A stretch of 61,350 nucleotides of DNA from Paracraurococcus lichenis (GCF_030657435.1 NZ_JAUTWS010000039.1:1-61350), one strand, 5' to 3'. Shown: positions 33,963-41,970, counted from the stretch's first letter. Numbers and translations are program-made. Notes: generated by a model from the letters alone, not told the origin.

Positions 33963-34436
33963 ATGCAGCGCAGGATCACCGCCGTCTCGCAGCAGCCGGA
34001 CCTCGCGCCGTTGGTCGCGGGCTGGCTGCACGCCGCCTTCGGCCATCCGGACGGGCGCACGGCGAAGCAACTGACCGACCTCATCCTTGCGCCGCCGATC
34101 GGGCCGGAGGAAACATTCGTCGCCTTCGAGGACGACATCCCCGTCGGCACGGCCAGCCTGGCGCATCAGGACCTCGACAGCCGCCGCGACCTGACGCCCT
34201 GGCTCGCCGGCGTCGTGGTCCAGCCGCCCTTTCGCGGCCGCGGCCATGCCGCCGCCCTGGTCCGCCAGGTCGAGGGCTTCGCCCGCGCCGCGGGGATCGG
34301 CAGGCTCTGGCTCTATACCTGGAGCGCGGCCGGCCTCTACGCCAGGCTCGGCTGGCAGGAGGCCGGCCGCGAGATCGAGATGAAGCGGAACCAGGAGGTC
34401 ATCCTGATGCGCCGCGACCTGACGGAGACCGCATGA
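33963..34436 (+). CDS. GNAT family N-acetyltransferase
   Basis: A 157-residue GNAT-fold protein. Motif A for acetyl-CoA pyrophosphate binding is in GVVVQPPFRGRGHAAALV (RGRGH corresponds to R/QxxGxG/A). LWLYTWSAAGLYARLGWQ provides the common beta-5/alpha-4 Tyr motif. The substrate is unknown. The ATG at 33963 has GGAGGTCAGG upstream. Its TGA overlaps the next ATG (ATGA), which places it firmly in the hydrolase operon rather than with the ABC transporter alone. It may modify a pathway intermediate or be a passenger; nothing in the sequence decides. Confidence 0.8.
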   Translation: MQRRITAVSQQPDLAPLVAGWLHAAFGHPDGRTAKQLTDLILAPPIGPEETFVAFEDDIPVGTASLAHQDLDSRRDLTPWLAGVVVQPPFRGRGHAAALVRQVEGFARAAGIGRLWLYTWSAAGLYARLGWQEAGREIEMKRNQEVILMRRDLTETA

Positions 34437-35272
34437 CCCCCCTCCCGCCCTTCTGGGCCGGCGCGACGCAGGACGAGCGCGACGCGGCCTATGACAATAC
34501 CCGGGCCGTCGCCGACAGCGCCGCCCTGATCGCCGCGCGCAACGCGGCCTCGGCGGCCTTCCGCGCCGCGCATGCCGGGCATCTCGACCTGGCCTATGGC
34601 GAGGCGGAGCGCACGCGCTGGGACCTCTTCCCCGCCGCCGAGCCCGGCGCGCCCTGCCTGGTCTTCGTCCATGGCGGCTACTGGCAGCGCAACCGGCGCG
34701 AGGACTTTTCCATTCTGGCCGAAGGCGCGATGGCGCGGGGCTGGTCCGTCGCCATGCCCGGCTATCCCCTCGCGCCCGAGGCCTCGCTGACCCGCATCGT
34801 CGCCGAGATCCACGCCGCGCTGGACTGGCTGCAGGCGAAGGGCCCGGCGCATGGCATCGCCGGCAGGATCGTCCTCTCCGGCTGGTCGGCCGGCGGCCAT
34901 CTCGTCGGCGCCTGCGTCGGCCATCCCGCGGTCGCGGCCGGCCTCGCCATCTCCGGCATCTTCGAACTGGCGCCGATCCGCGACACTTACCTCAACGACA
35001 AGCTGCGGCTGACCGAAGCGGAGATCGAGGCGCTCTCGCCGCTCCGCCGGCCGATGGTGAGGAAGCCCATGGCCGTTGCCTATGGCAGCGCGGAACTGCC
35101 CGAGCTTCGCCGCCAGTCCCGCCACTTCCACGGCGCGCGGGCGGAGGCGCATATCCCTGGCCCGCTCATCCCCGTGGCCGGTGCCGACCATTTCCGCATC
35201 CTCGAGGCGCTGCGCGCCAGGGACGGCGAGTTGCTGCGCGCCGCCGAGGACCTGCTGAGGCACGCCGCATGA
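34433..35272 (+). CDS. Alpha/beta hydrolase with HGGYW oxyanion motif (arylformamidase-like)
   Basis: A 279-residue alpha/beta hydrolase of the type that includes eukaryotic-style kynurenine formamidase and bacterial esterase/amidases. The oxyanion motif HGGYW is at 80-84, the nucleophile elbow GWSAGG has Ser152, and a C-terminal GADHF supplies a likely catalytic His. The N-terminus has WAGATQDERDAAYDN, a family-like helical lid. Between a GNAT gene and allophanate hydrolase, with ATGA overlaps on both sides, it may hydrolyse an amide or imide bond of a ureido compound. That is inference; an N-formyl or ester substrate is equally possible. Confidence 0.8.
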   Translation: MTPLPPFWAGATQDERDAAYDNTRAVADSAALIAARNAASAAFRAAHAGHLDLAYGEAERTRWDLFPAAEPGAPCLVFVHGGYWQRNRREDFSILAEGAMARGWSVAMPGYPLAPEASLTRIVAEIHAALDWLQAKGPAHGIAGRIVLSGWSAGGHLVGACVGHPAVAAGLAISGIFELAPIRDTYLNDKLRLTEAEIEALSPLRRPMVRKPMAVAYGSAELPELRRQSRHFHGARAEAHIPGPLIPVAGADHFRILEALRARDGELLRAAEDLLRHAA

Positions 35273-37062
35273 CCGCGCCCGAGGTCTTCACCCTGCCCGC
35301 GCTCGCCGCCTTCCATGCCGCGGGCGGCAGCCCCGTCGCGGTCGCCGATGCCGCGCTGGCGCGCATCGCCGCCTGGGACGATCCCGCGCTCTTCCTCGCC
35401 CGCGTGCCGCCCAATGCCGTGCGCGCCCGCGCCGCGACGCTCGCCGCGGAGGGACCGCGGGGCCGCCCGCTCTACGGCGTGCCCTTCGTGGTCAAGGACA
35501 ATATCGACGCGGCCGGGCTGCCGACCACGGCGGCCTGCCCGGACTATGCCTATGCGCCCACCGAGGATGCGCCCGCCGTCGCGCGGCTGCTCGCCGCCGG
35601 CGCCATCCTGCTGGGCAAGGTCAACCTCGACCAGTTCGCGACGGGGCTGAACGGCACGCGCAGCCCCTATGGCACGCCGCGCAACCCGCTGGTGCCGGAC
35701 TGCATCCCCGGCGGCTCCTCCTCCGGCTCGGCCACCGCCGTCGCCGCCGGGATCGCCGGCTTCTCGCTCGGCACGGATACGGCGGGCTCCGGCCGCGTGC
35801 CGGCGATGGTCAATGGCATCGTCGGCCTGAAGCCGAGCCTCGGCCTGGTGCCGACCCAGGGCGTGGTGCCGGCCTGCCGCTCGCTCGACTGCGTCTCGGT
35901 CTTCGCGCTGACCGTCGAGGATGCCTGCGCGGTGCTCGAGGCGATCGCCGGCGTCGCGCCGGCCGACCGCTATGCCCGCCCGGCACCGGCGGGCTGGCGC
36001 GCCGCGCCCGCGCCGCAGCCGCACTGGCGCCTCGCCGCGCCGCACCCCGACCAGCTCGTCTTCGACACGCCGGAGGACGCGGCGCTCTACGATGCGGCGC
36101 TGGCCCGCGCCGAGGCGCTGGGCGGCACGGTCACGCGCGTCGACATCGCGCCCTTCCTCTCGATCGCCCGGCGCCTCTATGACGGCGCCTGGGTCGCCGA
36201 GCGCACCGCCGCGCTGCGCGAGATGGTCGAGGGCCGGCCCGACAGCCTGCATCCGGTGACGCGCGGCATCCTCGCCGCCGGGCTCGACAAGCGCACCGTC
36301 GAGGCCTGGGACGACTTCCACGAGGCGGCCGAGGCGCGGCGCCTGGCGCGCGCGCTCTTCGCCGCGCAGGACCTGCTGCTGCTGCCGACCGCGCCGGGCA
36401 CGCCGACCTTGGCGGACCTCGCGGCCGCGCCGGTCGCGGCCAACAGCCGCCTCGGCACCTACACCAACTTCGTCAATATCTGCGACCTCTCGGCCCTCGC
36501 GGTGCCCGCGGGCTTCCGCGCCGATGGCCGGCCCGCGGGCGTGACGCTGGTCGGCCCCGCCTTCGCCGAGGCGCGGCTGGCCGGCCTCGGCGCCGCGCTG
36601 CATGCGGCGGCCGGCGTGACGCTGGGCGCGACCGGGGCGCCGGTGCCGCCGCCGCCCGCTCCGCCGACCCTCGCGGCCGACGAGGTGCCGCTGCTGGCCA
36701 TCGGCGCGCATATGGCCGGGCTGCCGCTGAACCCGCAGCTTCGCCGCCATGGCGGGCGCTTCCTGCATGCCGCGCGCACGGCGCCGCTCTACCGGCTCTA
36801 CGACCTCGGCAACCGCCCCGGCCTGCTGCGGGTGGCGGAGGGCGGCGTCGCCGTCGCGAGCGAGGTCTGGGCCCTGCCCGCCGCCGGGATCGGCCCCTTC
36901 CTCGCGGAGATCCCGCCGCCGCTCGGCTTCGGGCGGGTGACGCTGGAAGACGGCGCGACGCCGCTCGGCTTCCTCGCGGAGGCAGCGGGCGTCGCCGGCG
37001 CCCCCGACATCTCGGCGACGGGCGGCTGGCGCGCGCATCTGAAGGCGAAGGAGCAGGGCTGA
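35269..37062 (+). CDS. atzF: Allophanate hydrolase (AtzF type)
   Basis: A 597-residue enzyme splitting allophanate to ammonia and CO2. The N-terminal amidase-signature domain (about 1-440) has the Ser-cisSer-Lys triad: Lys76 in FVVKDNID, the GGSSSGS loop at 148-154 and nucleophile Ser174 in TDTAGSGR. The C-terminal allophanate hydrolase domain (about 465-597, LLAIGAHMAGLPLNPQL through DISATGGWR) is the part specific to AtzF/DUR1 enzymes. No urea carboxylase gene is next to it, so allophanate probably comes from another ureide, as in s-triazine or biuret breakdown. It overlaps both neighbours, including TGATG with the AtzH-like gene. Confidence 0.92.
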   Translation: MTAPEVFTLPALAAFHAAGGSPVAVADAALARIAAWDDPALFLARVPPNAVRARAATLAAEGPRGRPLYGVPFVVKDNIDAAGLPTTAACPDYAYAPTEDAPAVARLLAAGAILLGKVNLDQFATGLNGTRSPYGTPRNPLVPDCIPGGSSSGSATAVAAGIAGFSLGTDTAGSGRVPAMVNGIVGLKPSLGLVPTQGVVPACRSLDCVSVFALTVEDACAVLEAIAGVAPADRYARPAPAGWRAAPAPQPHWRLAAPHPDQLVFDTPEDAALYDAALARAEALGGTVTRVDIAPFLSIARRLYDGAWVAERTAALREMVEGRPDSLHPVTRGILAAGLDKRTVEAWDDFHEAAEARRLARALFAAQDLLLLPTAPGTPTLADLAAAPVAANSRLGTYTNFVNICDLSALAVPAGFRADGRPAGVTLVGPAFAEARLAGLGAALHAAAGVTLGATGAPVPPPPAPPTLAADEVPLLAIGAHMAGLPLNPQLRRHGGRFLHAARTAPLYRLYDLGNRPGLLRVAEGGVAVASEVWALPAAGIGPFLAEIPPPLGFGRVTLEDGATPLGFLAEAAGVAGAPDISATGGWRAHLKAKEQG

Positions 37063-37448
37063 TGCAGGTGGACATCCCGGAGGTGCTGGCCGAGGTCAAG
37101 GCCGCCTTCGCCGAGTACGAGCGCGCGCTGGTCACCAACGACGTCGCGGTGCTGCAGGACCTCTTCCGCAAGGACCCCCGCACCCTGCGCTACGGCCCGG
37201 CCGAGAACCTCTATGGCTGGGAGCAGATCGCCGCCTTCCGCGCCGCCCGCCCGGCGGTCGGGCTGGAGCGGACGCTGGCGAACACGGTGATCACCACCTA
37301 TGGCCGGCACTTCGCCACGGCCAATACCGAGTTCCTCCGCGGCGGGCGGCGCGGCCGGCAGAGCCAGACCTGGGTCCGCTTCCCCGAGGGCTGGCGCGTG
37401 GTCGCGGCGCATGTCTCGCTGATGCCGCTGCCGGACCAGGCGCCCTGA
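37062..37448 (+). CDS. AtzH/HpxZ-like protein (SnoaL/NTF2 fold, DUF3225)
   Basis: A 128-residue NTF2-like protein of the DUF3225 group, which contains HpxZ of oxalurate catabolism and AtzH, described as a 1,3-dicarboxyurea decarboxylase acting beside AtzF in cyanuric acid breakdown. The typical sequence RKDPRTLRYGPAENLYGWEQI, the TTYGRHFATANTEF strand and the closing GWRVVAAHVSLMP are present. In the AtzH case, decarboxylation yields allophanate for AtzF. Its ATG shares one base with the atzF stop, so stoichiometric co-translation is likely. A repeat hairpin starts on the base after its TGA. Confidence 0.85.
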   Translation: MQVDIPEVLAEVKAAFAEYERALVTNDVAVLQDLFRKDPRTLRYGPAENLYGWEQIAAFRAARPAVGLERTLANTVITTYGRHFATANTEFLRGGRRGRQSQTWVRFPEGWRVVAAHVSLMPLPDQAP

Positions 37449-37473
37449 GCAAACCCCTCGGGGTTTGCGCCGC
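37449..37473 (+). repeat. Stop-abutting hairpin repeat, copy 2
   Basis: It begins on the base after the TGA of the AtzH-like gene. GCAAACCCC and GGGGTTTGC form a perfect 9-bp stem across TC, then GCCGCCAAAAAATCC. Same design as the copies at 16268 and 24928 (minus). Confidence 0.85.
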
Positions 37474-37481
37474 CAAAAAAT

Positions 37482-37527
37482 CCTGACGGGGTCGTCCGGC
37501 GCGCGCCGGACGGCCCGGGGCGTCAGG
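37482..37527. terminator. Nested palindrome between convergent genes
   Basis: Outer arms CCTGACG (37482-37488) and CGTCAGG (37521-37527) enclose a perfect 20-base palindrome at 37493-37512 (CGTCCGGCGC plus its inverse). The right arm contains the stop codon of the minus-strand carbamoylase-like gene. It probably serves as terminator for both converging operons. Confidence 0.55.
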
Positions 37528-38725
37528 CCCGCAGGAAGCGCTCCGCCGCATCGCCCAGGATGCGCATGCAGAGCGCCAGGTCCTCCTCCTTCGTGTCCTC
37601 CGCCCAGTGGTGGCTGATGCCGCCGATGGAGGGCGTGAAGAGCATCGCCACCGGCATCACCCGCGCGATGTACTGCGCGTCATGGCCGGCGCCGCTCGGC
37701 ATGCGCTGCCAGCCGCCGGGCGCGATCGCCTCGGCCGCCGCATCCAGCGCCGCCATCATCGCGGGATCGCAAGGCGCGGGCAGCGACTTGCTGACATTGA
37801 TCAACGTCGCCCTGGTGCGCTCGCGCCGGTTGCTCTCCTGCACGCAGGCGCGCAGGCACCGCTCCATCCGCTCCAGCACCGCGACGTCGATGTCGCGGAA
37901 CTGGAAGAGGATGTCGGCCTGGCCGGGGATGATGCTGGGCGCGCCGGGGTCGAGCGCGATGCGCCCCGTCGTCCAGGTGCTGCGCCCGCCGCAGGCCTTG
38001 GGCATCTCCTGGTCGATCATGGTCAGCAGCCGCACCGCGGCGAGGCCTGCATCGCGGCGTTCCGCCATGGTGGTGCCGCCGGCATGGTCCTGCATGCCCT
38101 CGATCAGGATGCGCCACTGCCAGATCGCGACGATGCCGGTGACCACGCCGGCGCGCAGCCCCGCGCCCTCGAGCTGCGTGCCCTGCTCGATATGCATCTC
38201 GAAGAAACCCTTGTGCCGGCCGGGCTCGAGCTGCATGCGCGGCTTGCCGGCGAGGCCGGCGGCGGCGAGCGCCTCGCGCAGCGGCGTGCCGTCCGTGCGG
38301 TTGCGGCTGCGGTCGATCTCCTCCTCGGTCAGGTTGCCGATGATGGAGCGGCTGCCGAGGAAGCCGCCCTCGAAATGCCCTTCCTCATCGGCGAAGGCGA
38401 CGACATCCACCGGCAGGCCGGCGCGCGCCAGGGCGAGTCCGGCGACGACGCCGAGCGCGCCGTCGAGCCAGCCGGCGTAGTTCTGCGTCTCGATATGGCT
38501 GCCGGCGAGCAGGTGCGGCCCGGCGCCGGCGTGGCGGCCATAGACATTGCCGATGCCGTCGATCGAGGGTTCGAGACCGATCTCCGCCATCCGCTGCATC
38601 AGCCAGCGGCGGCTCTCCATGTCCTGCGGCGAATAGGTCGGCCGGTGCACGCCGGTGCGGTAGGCGCCGATCTGCCGCAGGTCGTTGAGGTCGCGGAGGA
38701 ATCGTTCGGCATCGATCTGCGGCAT
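37523..38725 (-). CDS. M20-family zinc amidohydrolase (carbamoylase/allantoate amidohydrolase type)
   Basis: A 400-residue metal-dependent hydrolase of the N-carbamoyl-L-amino-acid hydrolase / beta-ureidopropionase / allantoate amidohydrolase group. The two-metal ligands are visible: His77 in GSHIET, Asp88 in GWLDGALG, Glu114-Glu115 in DEEGHFEGG, His178 in MHIEQGT and a final His in GISHHWAED. The dimerisation segment IEGMQDHAGGTTM is typical of the family. It removes a carbamoyl group from a ureido acid, giving an amino acid, CO2 and ammonia. ATG 38725 has AAGGGCT upstream. It converges on the AtzF/AtzH operon, which fits a shared role in ureide use, though regulation may differ. Confidence 0.88.
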   Translation of the reverse strand: MPQIDAERFLRDLNDLRQIGAYRTGVHRPTYSPQDMESRRWLMQRMAEIGLEPSIDGIGNVYGRHAGAGPHLLAGSHIETQNYAGWLDGALGVVAGLALARAGLPVDVVAFADEEGHFEGGFLGSRSIIGNLTEEEIDRSRNRTDGTPLREALAAAGLAGKPRMQLEPGRHKGFFEMHIEQGTQLEGAGLRAGVVTGIVAIWQWRILIEGMQDHAGGTTMAERRDAGLAAVRLLTMIDQEMPKACGGRSTWTTGRIALDPGAPSIIPGQADILFQFRDIDVAVLERMERCLRACVQESNRRERTRATLINVSKSLPAPCDPAMMAALDAAAEAIAPGGWQRMPSGAGHDAQYIARVMPVAMLFTPSIGGISHHWAEDTKEEDLALCMRILGDAAERFLRA

Positions 38726-39552
38726 GGCACAAGCCCTTGTTGCGGTGCGGCATGCTGCCGCGCGCGGCTGCCGAGGACCAGCCCTCGAGGCCGCGCCGCG
38801 CGCCCCACCCGGCCGGGCCCAGCCGGCGGCGTGCGTGAACGTCACCTCTGACCTGTCGCCCGGTCCGGCGCTGGCCATGTCGCACTGCCGGCACGCATCG
38901 GTTCGGCTCGGCATGACAGGACCCGGTTCGCGTCGGGTTGCCGTGCCGCCGCCTGCATCGACAGGATGACGGCGCCATTGCTGCCGAGGTGAGAGCCGTC
39001 GCCGGACTCCGGCTGCAGGTACTCGTTCCAGGCGGCGACGATCCGCAGGAACGCATCCGGCGGCAGGCCGAGCTCATCCCGCCGATGGCCGGCCCCGGTC
39101 GCAGCACGTCATCGGTCGACAGCCGGTCAGTCAGGCACCCCGGATCGTTGCGACAGTGCGCTGGCCCCGCCGAGGTCGGGTCGCGCGACCATCGCAATGC
39201 CATTGACCCGCCTGCGGCACGCCGCCTCGCCATGCCGTTCGTGACTCGGCCTGTTGCAGGCCCGGCGGCGTCTCGGACCGGTCAGGCCGATTCGATGCGC
39301 CGAAATCCACTCCTCCGGGCATGGGGCAAGCCCGCAGGCATCGCCCTGAGGGTATTCTTTAGATATCCAATCGTCACAATACCGTGAAAATTCGGGTCGC
39401 TGACCAGGTCTTCAGGAAGCTGCAATAGCCAGTTACATGCATTGGCATCTTCCAGGTTTCACAGATAGCAAATCCGTGAATCACCGGAATTTTGGCGGAA
39501 ATCTGCCGAGTCCATCGCAGTCGCGTGCTCCCGCTCGTCCCCTGAATTGTCG
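38726..39552. other. Gene-free region upstream of the MarR-type regulator
   Basis: About 830 bases with no convincing complete gene. The left part (to ~39340) is G+C-rich and contains an interrupted coding-like stretch on the minus strand (listed separately). From ~39340 the sequence turns markedly A+T-rich (GTATTCTTTAGATATCC, AATACCGTGAAAATTC, TTTAAAGTTTCTTGTTTTT further on), unlike the window average, as expected for a regulatory region or for imported DNA. No tRNA or riboswitch was recognised. Confidence 0.5.
38899..39108 (-). pseudogene. Possible remnant of a degraded gene
   Basis: Reading the minus strand leftwards from 39108, just after an in-frame TGA (39109-39111), a coding-like stretch of about 60 codons appears. 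It includes DELGLPPDAFLRIVAAW then NEYLQP, and later GSNGAVILSMQAAARQPD. It has no start codon or ribosome site, and a stop follows near 38850. LGLPPDAFLRIVAAWNEYLQ resembles a segment of fumarate-reductase-like flavoproteins, but this is too short to assign. Chance cannot be excluded. Confidence 0.25.
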
Positions 39553-39566
39553 GATTATTCGTAATC
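39553..39566. promoter_or_regulatory. Candidate operator for the MarR-family regulator
   Basis: GATTA-TTCG-TAATC is a perfect inverted repeat in A+T-rich DNA, about 100 bases before the regulator start. Its symmetry and size fit a MarR-type site, and autoregulation would be usual for the family. No second copy was found near the flanking genes. Confidence 0.4.
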
Positions 39567-39664
39567 TGAGCAGGAATGGTTTAAAGTTTCTTGTTTTTAA
39601 TGGAACCTCATGTTGCTCCGATGGCGTTTCGGTTTCGCTTGAAGACCATCGTGTGGGATTGGAT

Positions 39665-40195
39665 ATGCTACACGCCATGCAACTCAAACAGGTCCAAGGC
39701 GCTGGACAGATCGCGCCGCCGATGCAGATCCTCCCCGCCAGCGTGGCTCTTGCCGAGCCGCAATCGCGCGAGGAACTCCCGCCCGCCCTCCTGGCCATGA
39801 TGATGACGGCGAACCGCATCATGGCGATGGAAGCGGTCCGCGCCGTGCCGGATGGCCGGCTGACCCCGCCGCAGTTCCGGATCCTCAACTATCTCTTCGT
39901 CGCACCGGGTGCCTCGCTCTCCGAGGTCGCCAACTACCTCGGCGTCCGCCTCCCCACCGCGTCCGTCATGCTCGTCAAGCTCGCCGCCGAAGGCTACGTC
40001 CTCCGCAGCCGCCACCCCAGCTCCCGCCGCCGCATGCAGCTCGTCCTGACCGACCGCGGCCAGTCCGTCACCGCCTCGGTCCGCGCCGCGCTCTTCGGCC
40101 GGCTGCGCACCGGCCTCGACCGGCTCGAGGAGGCAGAGCGCGACGCGCTCCAGCGCGCCATGCCCGCCCTCCGCCACCTCTTCGCCCAGGTCTGA
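39665..40195 (+). CDS. MarR family transcriptional regulator
   Basis: A 176-residue winged-helix regulator if ATG 39665 is the start; ATG 39677 and 39722 are alternatives. The DNA-binding domain runs through LTPPQFRILNYLFVAPGASLSEVANYLGVRLPTASVMLVKLAAEGYV, and the wing is RSRHPSSRRRMQLVLTDRG. The dimerisation helices are short: the N-terminal one is PALLAMMMTANRIMAMEAV and the C-terminal one RLEEAERDALQRAMPALRHL. GGGATTGGAT precedes 39665. MarR proteins usually repress a nearby or divergent operon on sensing a phenolic or other small ligand. The nearest candidates are the cyclase and SDR genes, which converge on it. Confidence 0.8.
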   Translation: MLHAMQLKQVQGAGQIAPPMQILPASVALAEPQSREELPPALLAMMMTANRIMAMEAVRAVPDGRLTPPQFRILNYLFVAPGASLSEVANYLGVRLPTASVMLVKLAAEGYVLRSRHPSSRRRMQLVLTDRGQSVTASVRAALFGRLRTGLDRLEEAERDALQRAMPALRHLFAQV

Positions 40196-40264
40196 CCCGC
40201 AACCGCGCCAACAGCGACGCGCACGACACGCCACGGCCCACCGGCCGGAAACCAGAAGGGGGGA

Positions 40265-41053
40265 TCAGTCCTCGATGATCGCCACCGCCCGGGTCCAGCC
40301 GGCCGAGCCCCGATGCACCTTCACGGGGAAGCAGACCACCTGGAACCCGTCCGGCGGCAGCACCTCGAGGTTGTGCAGCTTCTCGAGATGCGAATACCCG
40401 ATCTCGCGGCCGGCCCGATGGCCTTCCCAGATCAGGGAGGCATCGCCCGTCGCCTGCACCTTGCGCCGCGTATGGCTGAAGGGGGCGTCCCAGGACCAGC
40501 CATCGGTGCCCACCAGGCGGACGCCGCGCTCGAGCAGCCAGAGCGTGGCCGCCTTGCCCATCCCGCAGCCGCAATCGATGTAGTCGTCCTCCCCGTAGCG
40601 GGACCCGGCGCGGGTATTCACCACCACGATCTCCAGCGGCTTCAGCGCATGGCCGATCCGCTTCAGCTCCGCTTCCACATCGGCGGGCTGCACCACGTAG
40701 CCGTCCTCGAAATGCCGGAAGTCGAGCTTCACGCCGGGCTGGTGGCACCATTCCAGCGGCACCTCGTCGATCCGCCAGGACGCCTCCCCGCCCGGCTTCA
40801 GCCGCTCGTTCATGCGGGAGAAGTAGTGGTAGGGCGCGTCGAGATGCGTGCCGTTGTGGGTGCTGATATTCGCCCGCTCCACCGCGGCATATTCGCCCTC
40901 CGGCAGGGCGGAGACGGGCACGCCCATGTATTCCGCCATGCGCGGCGCGGTCATGTGGTGGTCGTGGTACTCGATTTCCGGCTCCATCCCCGGCGGGTCC
41001 GACCTGATCCCCGCCTTGAGCGGCACCGAGATGTCGATGAAGCGTCGCGCCAT
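40265..41053 (-). CDS. Cyclase family protein (kynurenine formamidase KynB-like metal hydrolase)
   Basis: A 262-residue member of the cyclase/KynB family. The metal-binding signature HxGTHxDxPxH is complete: His66, Thr69-His70, Asp72 and His76 in STHNGTHLDAPYHYF. VVVNTRAGSRYGEDDYI and the C-terminal IWEGHRAGREIGYSHLEKL are family-like. Enzymes here hydrolyse N-formylkynurenine, isatin or other cyclic or amide substrates with Zn or Mn. ATG 41053 has GGAGGAGA upstream. It follows the SDR gene by 131 bp on the same strand, so an SDR-plus-hydrolase pathway is likely. The exact substrate is unknown. Confidence 0.85.
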   Translation of the reverse strand: MARRFIDISVPLKAGIRSDPPGMEPEIEYHDHHMTAPRMAEYMGVPVSALPEGEYAAVERANISTHNGTHLDAPYHYFSRMNERLKPGGEASWRIDEVPLEWCHQPGVKLDFRHFEDGYVVQPADVEAELKRIGHALKPLEIVVVNTRAGSRYGEDDYIDCGCGMGKAATLWLLERGVRLVGTDGWSWDAPFSHTRRKVQATGDASLIWEGHRAGREIGYSHLEKLHNLEVLPPDGFQVVCFPVKVHRGSAGWTRAVAIIED

Positions 41054-41184
41054 GGGCGTCTCCTCCTGCGGCTCGTCAGCGGGCGCCGGCCGGGCCGGCG
41101 CCGCGGCCGGGAGGGTGGACCGGCGGCCGGGACCGGTCCAGCGCGGCCCGCCCCGGCTCCCGACCCGCGCGATGCGCCGCGGCC

Positions 41185-41970
41185 TCAGTACAGGGCGTAG
41201 CCGCCATCGATCACCAGCGTGTCGCCGGTATGGAAGCCCGCGGCGCTGCTCATCAGGTAGACCGCGATACCGCCGAAATCCTCGCCCGTGCCCCAGCGCC
41301 GCATGGGCACCCGCGGCAGGACATTGCCGGCGAATTTCGGGTCGTTGGTGGCGCGGGCGGTCATCTCCGTCTCGATCCAGCCGGGCAGGATGGCATTGGC
41401 GCGCACGCCATGGCGGGCCAGTTCCACCGCCAGCGCCCGGATCATCGCGACCATGCCGCCCTTGGAGGCGCCATAATGCTCGTTGCGCGCCGCGCCCTCG
41501 ATGGCGGCCAGCGAGGCGGTGCCGACCAGCACGCCGCCCTTGTCGCCCGCCTCGGCGCGTTCCTTCATATGCCGCGCCGCGGCGCGGAAGGTGAGGAAGG
41601 CACCGCGCAGGTTCACCCCCAGCACGCGGTCCCATTCCGCCGCGGTGCGGTCGACGAAGGGCCCGCTGCGGCCGCCGGAGATGCCGGCATTGGCGAAGCA
41701 GCCATCGACCCGGCCCAGCACGCGCAAGGTCTCGGCGAAACCGGCCTCGACCTCCGCCTCCTCGGCGACGTTGCAGCGGAGCGCGAGGACGCGGCGGCCG
41801 GTGGCTTTGAGCTGCGCCTTCGCCGCGTCGTTCTTGCTCTCGTTCGTGCCCCAGATGGCGATATCGGCCCCGGCCTCCGCCATGGCCTGCGCCATGCCGA
41901 GGCCGATGCCGCCATTGCCGCCGGTCACCAGCGCGACCTTCCCGGTCAGGTCGAAGGGCTTGTAGGGCAT
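41185..41970 (-). CDS. Short-chain dehydrogenase/reductase (SDR)
   Basis: A 261-residue classical SDR: TGGNGGIG at residues 16-23, ANAG in CFANAGISG, catalytic Ser in GTASLAAIEG, and YGASK with Tyr and Lys. It ends TGDTLVIDGGYALY. The segment after beta-2 (IWGTNESK) suggests NADP(H), weakly. GGGAGGAA precedes ATG 41970. It is divergent from the ferredoxin gene with 99 bp between starts and upstream of the cyclase-family hydrolase. Similar to the 3-oxoacyl-reductase/gluconate 5-dehydrogenase type; substrate not assignable. Confidence 0.85.
   Translation of the reverse strand: MPYKPFDLTGKVALVTGGNGGIGLGMAQAMAEAGADIAIWGTNESKNDAAKAQLKATGRRVLALRCNVAEEAEVEAGFAETLRVLGRVDGCFANAGISGGRSGPFVDRTAAEWDRVLGVNLRGAFLTFRAAARHMKERAEAGDKGGVLVGTASLAAIEGAARNEHYGASKGGMVAMIRALAVELARHGVRANAILPGWIETEMTARATNDPKFAGNVLPRVPMRRWGTGEDFGGIAVYLMSSAAGFHTGDTLVIDGGYALY

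Noticed and set aside
38938..39387. 149-residue plus-strand frame in the gap before the MarR gene
   Set aside because: No ribosome site, no recognisable domain, and Arg/Ala/Pro-rich composition typical of chance frames in this DNA.
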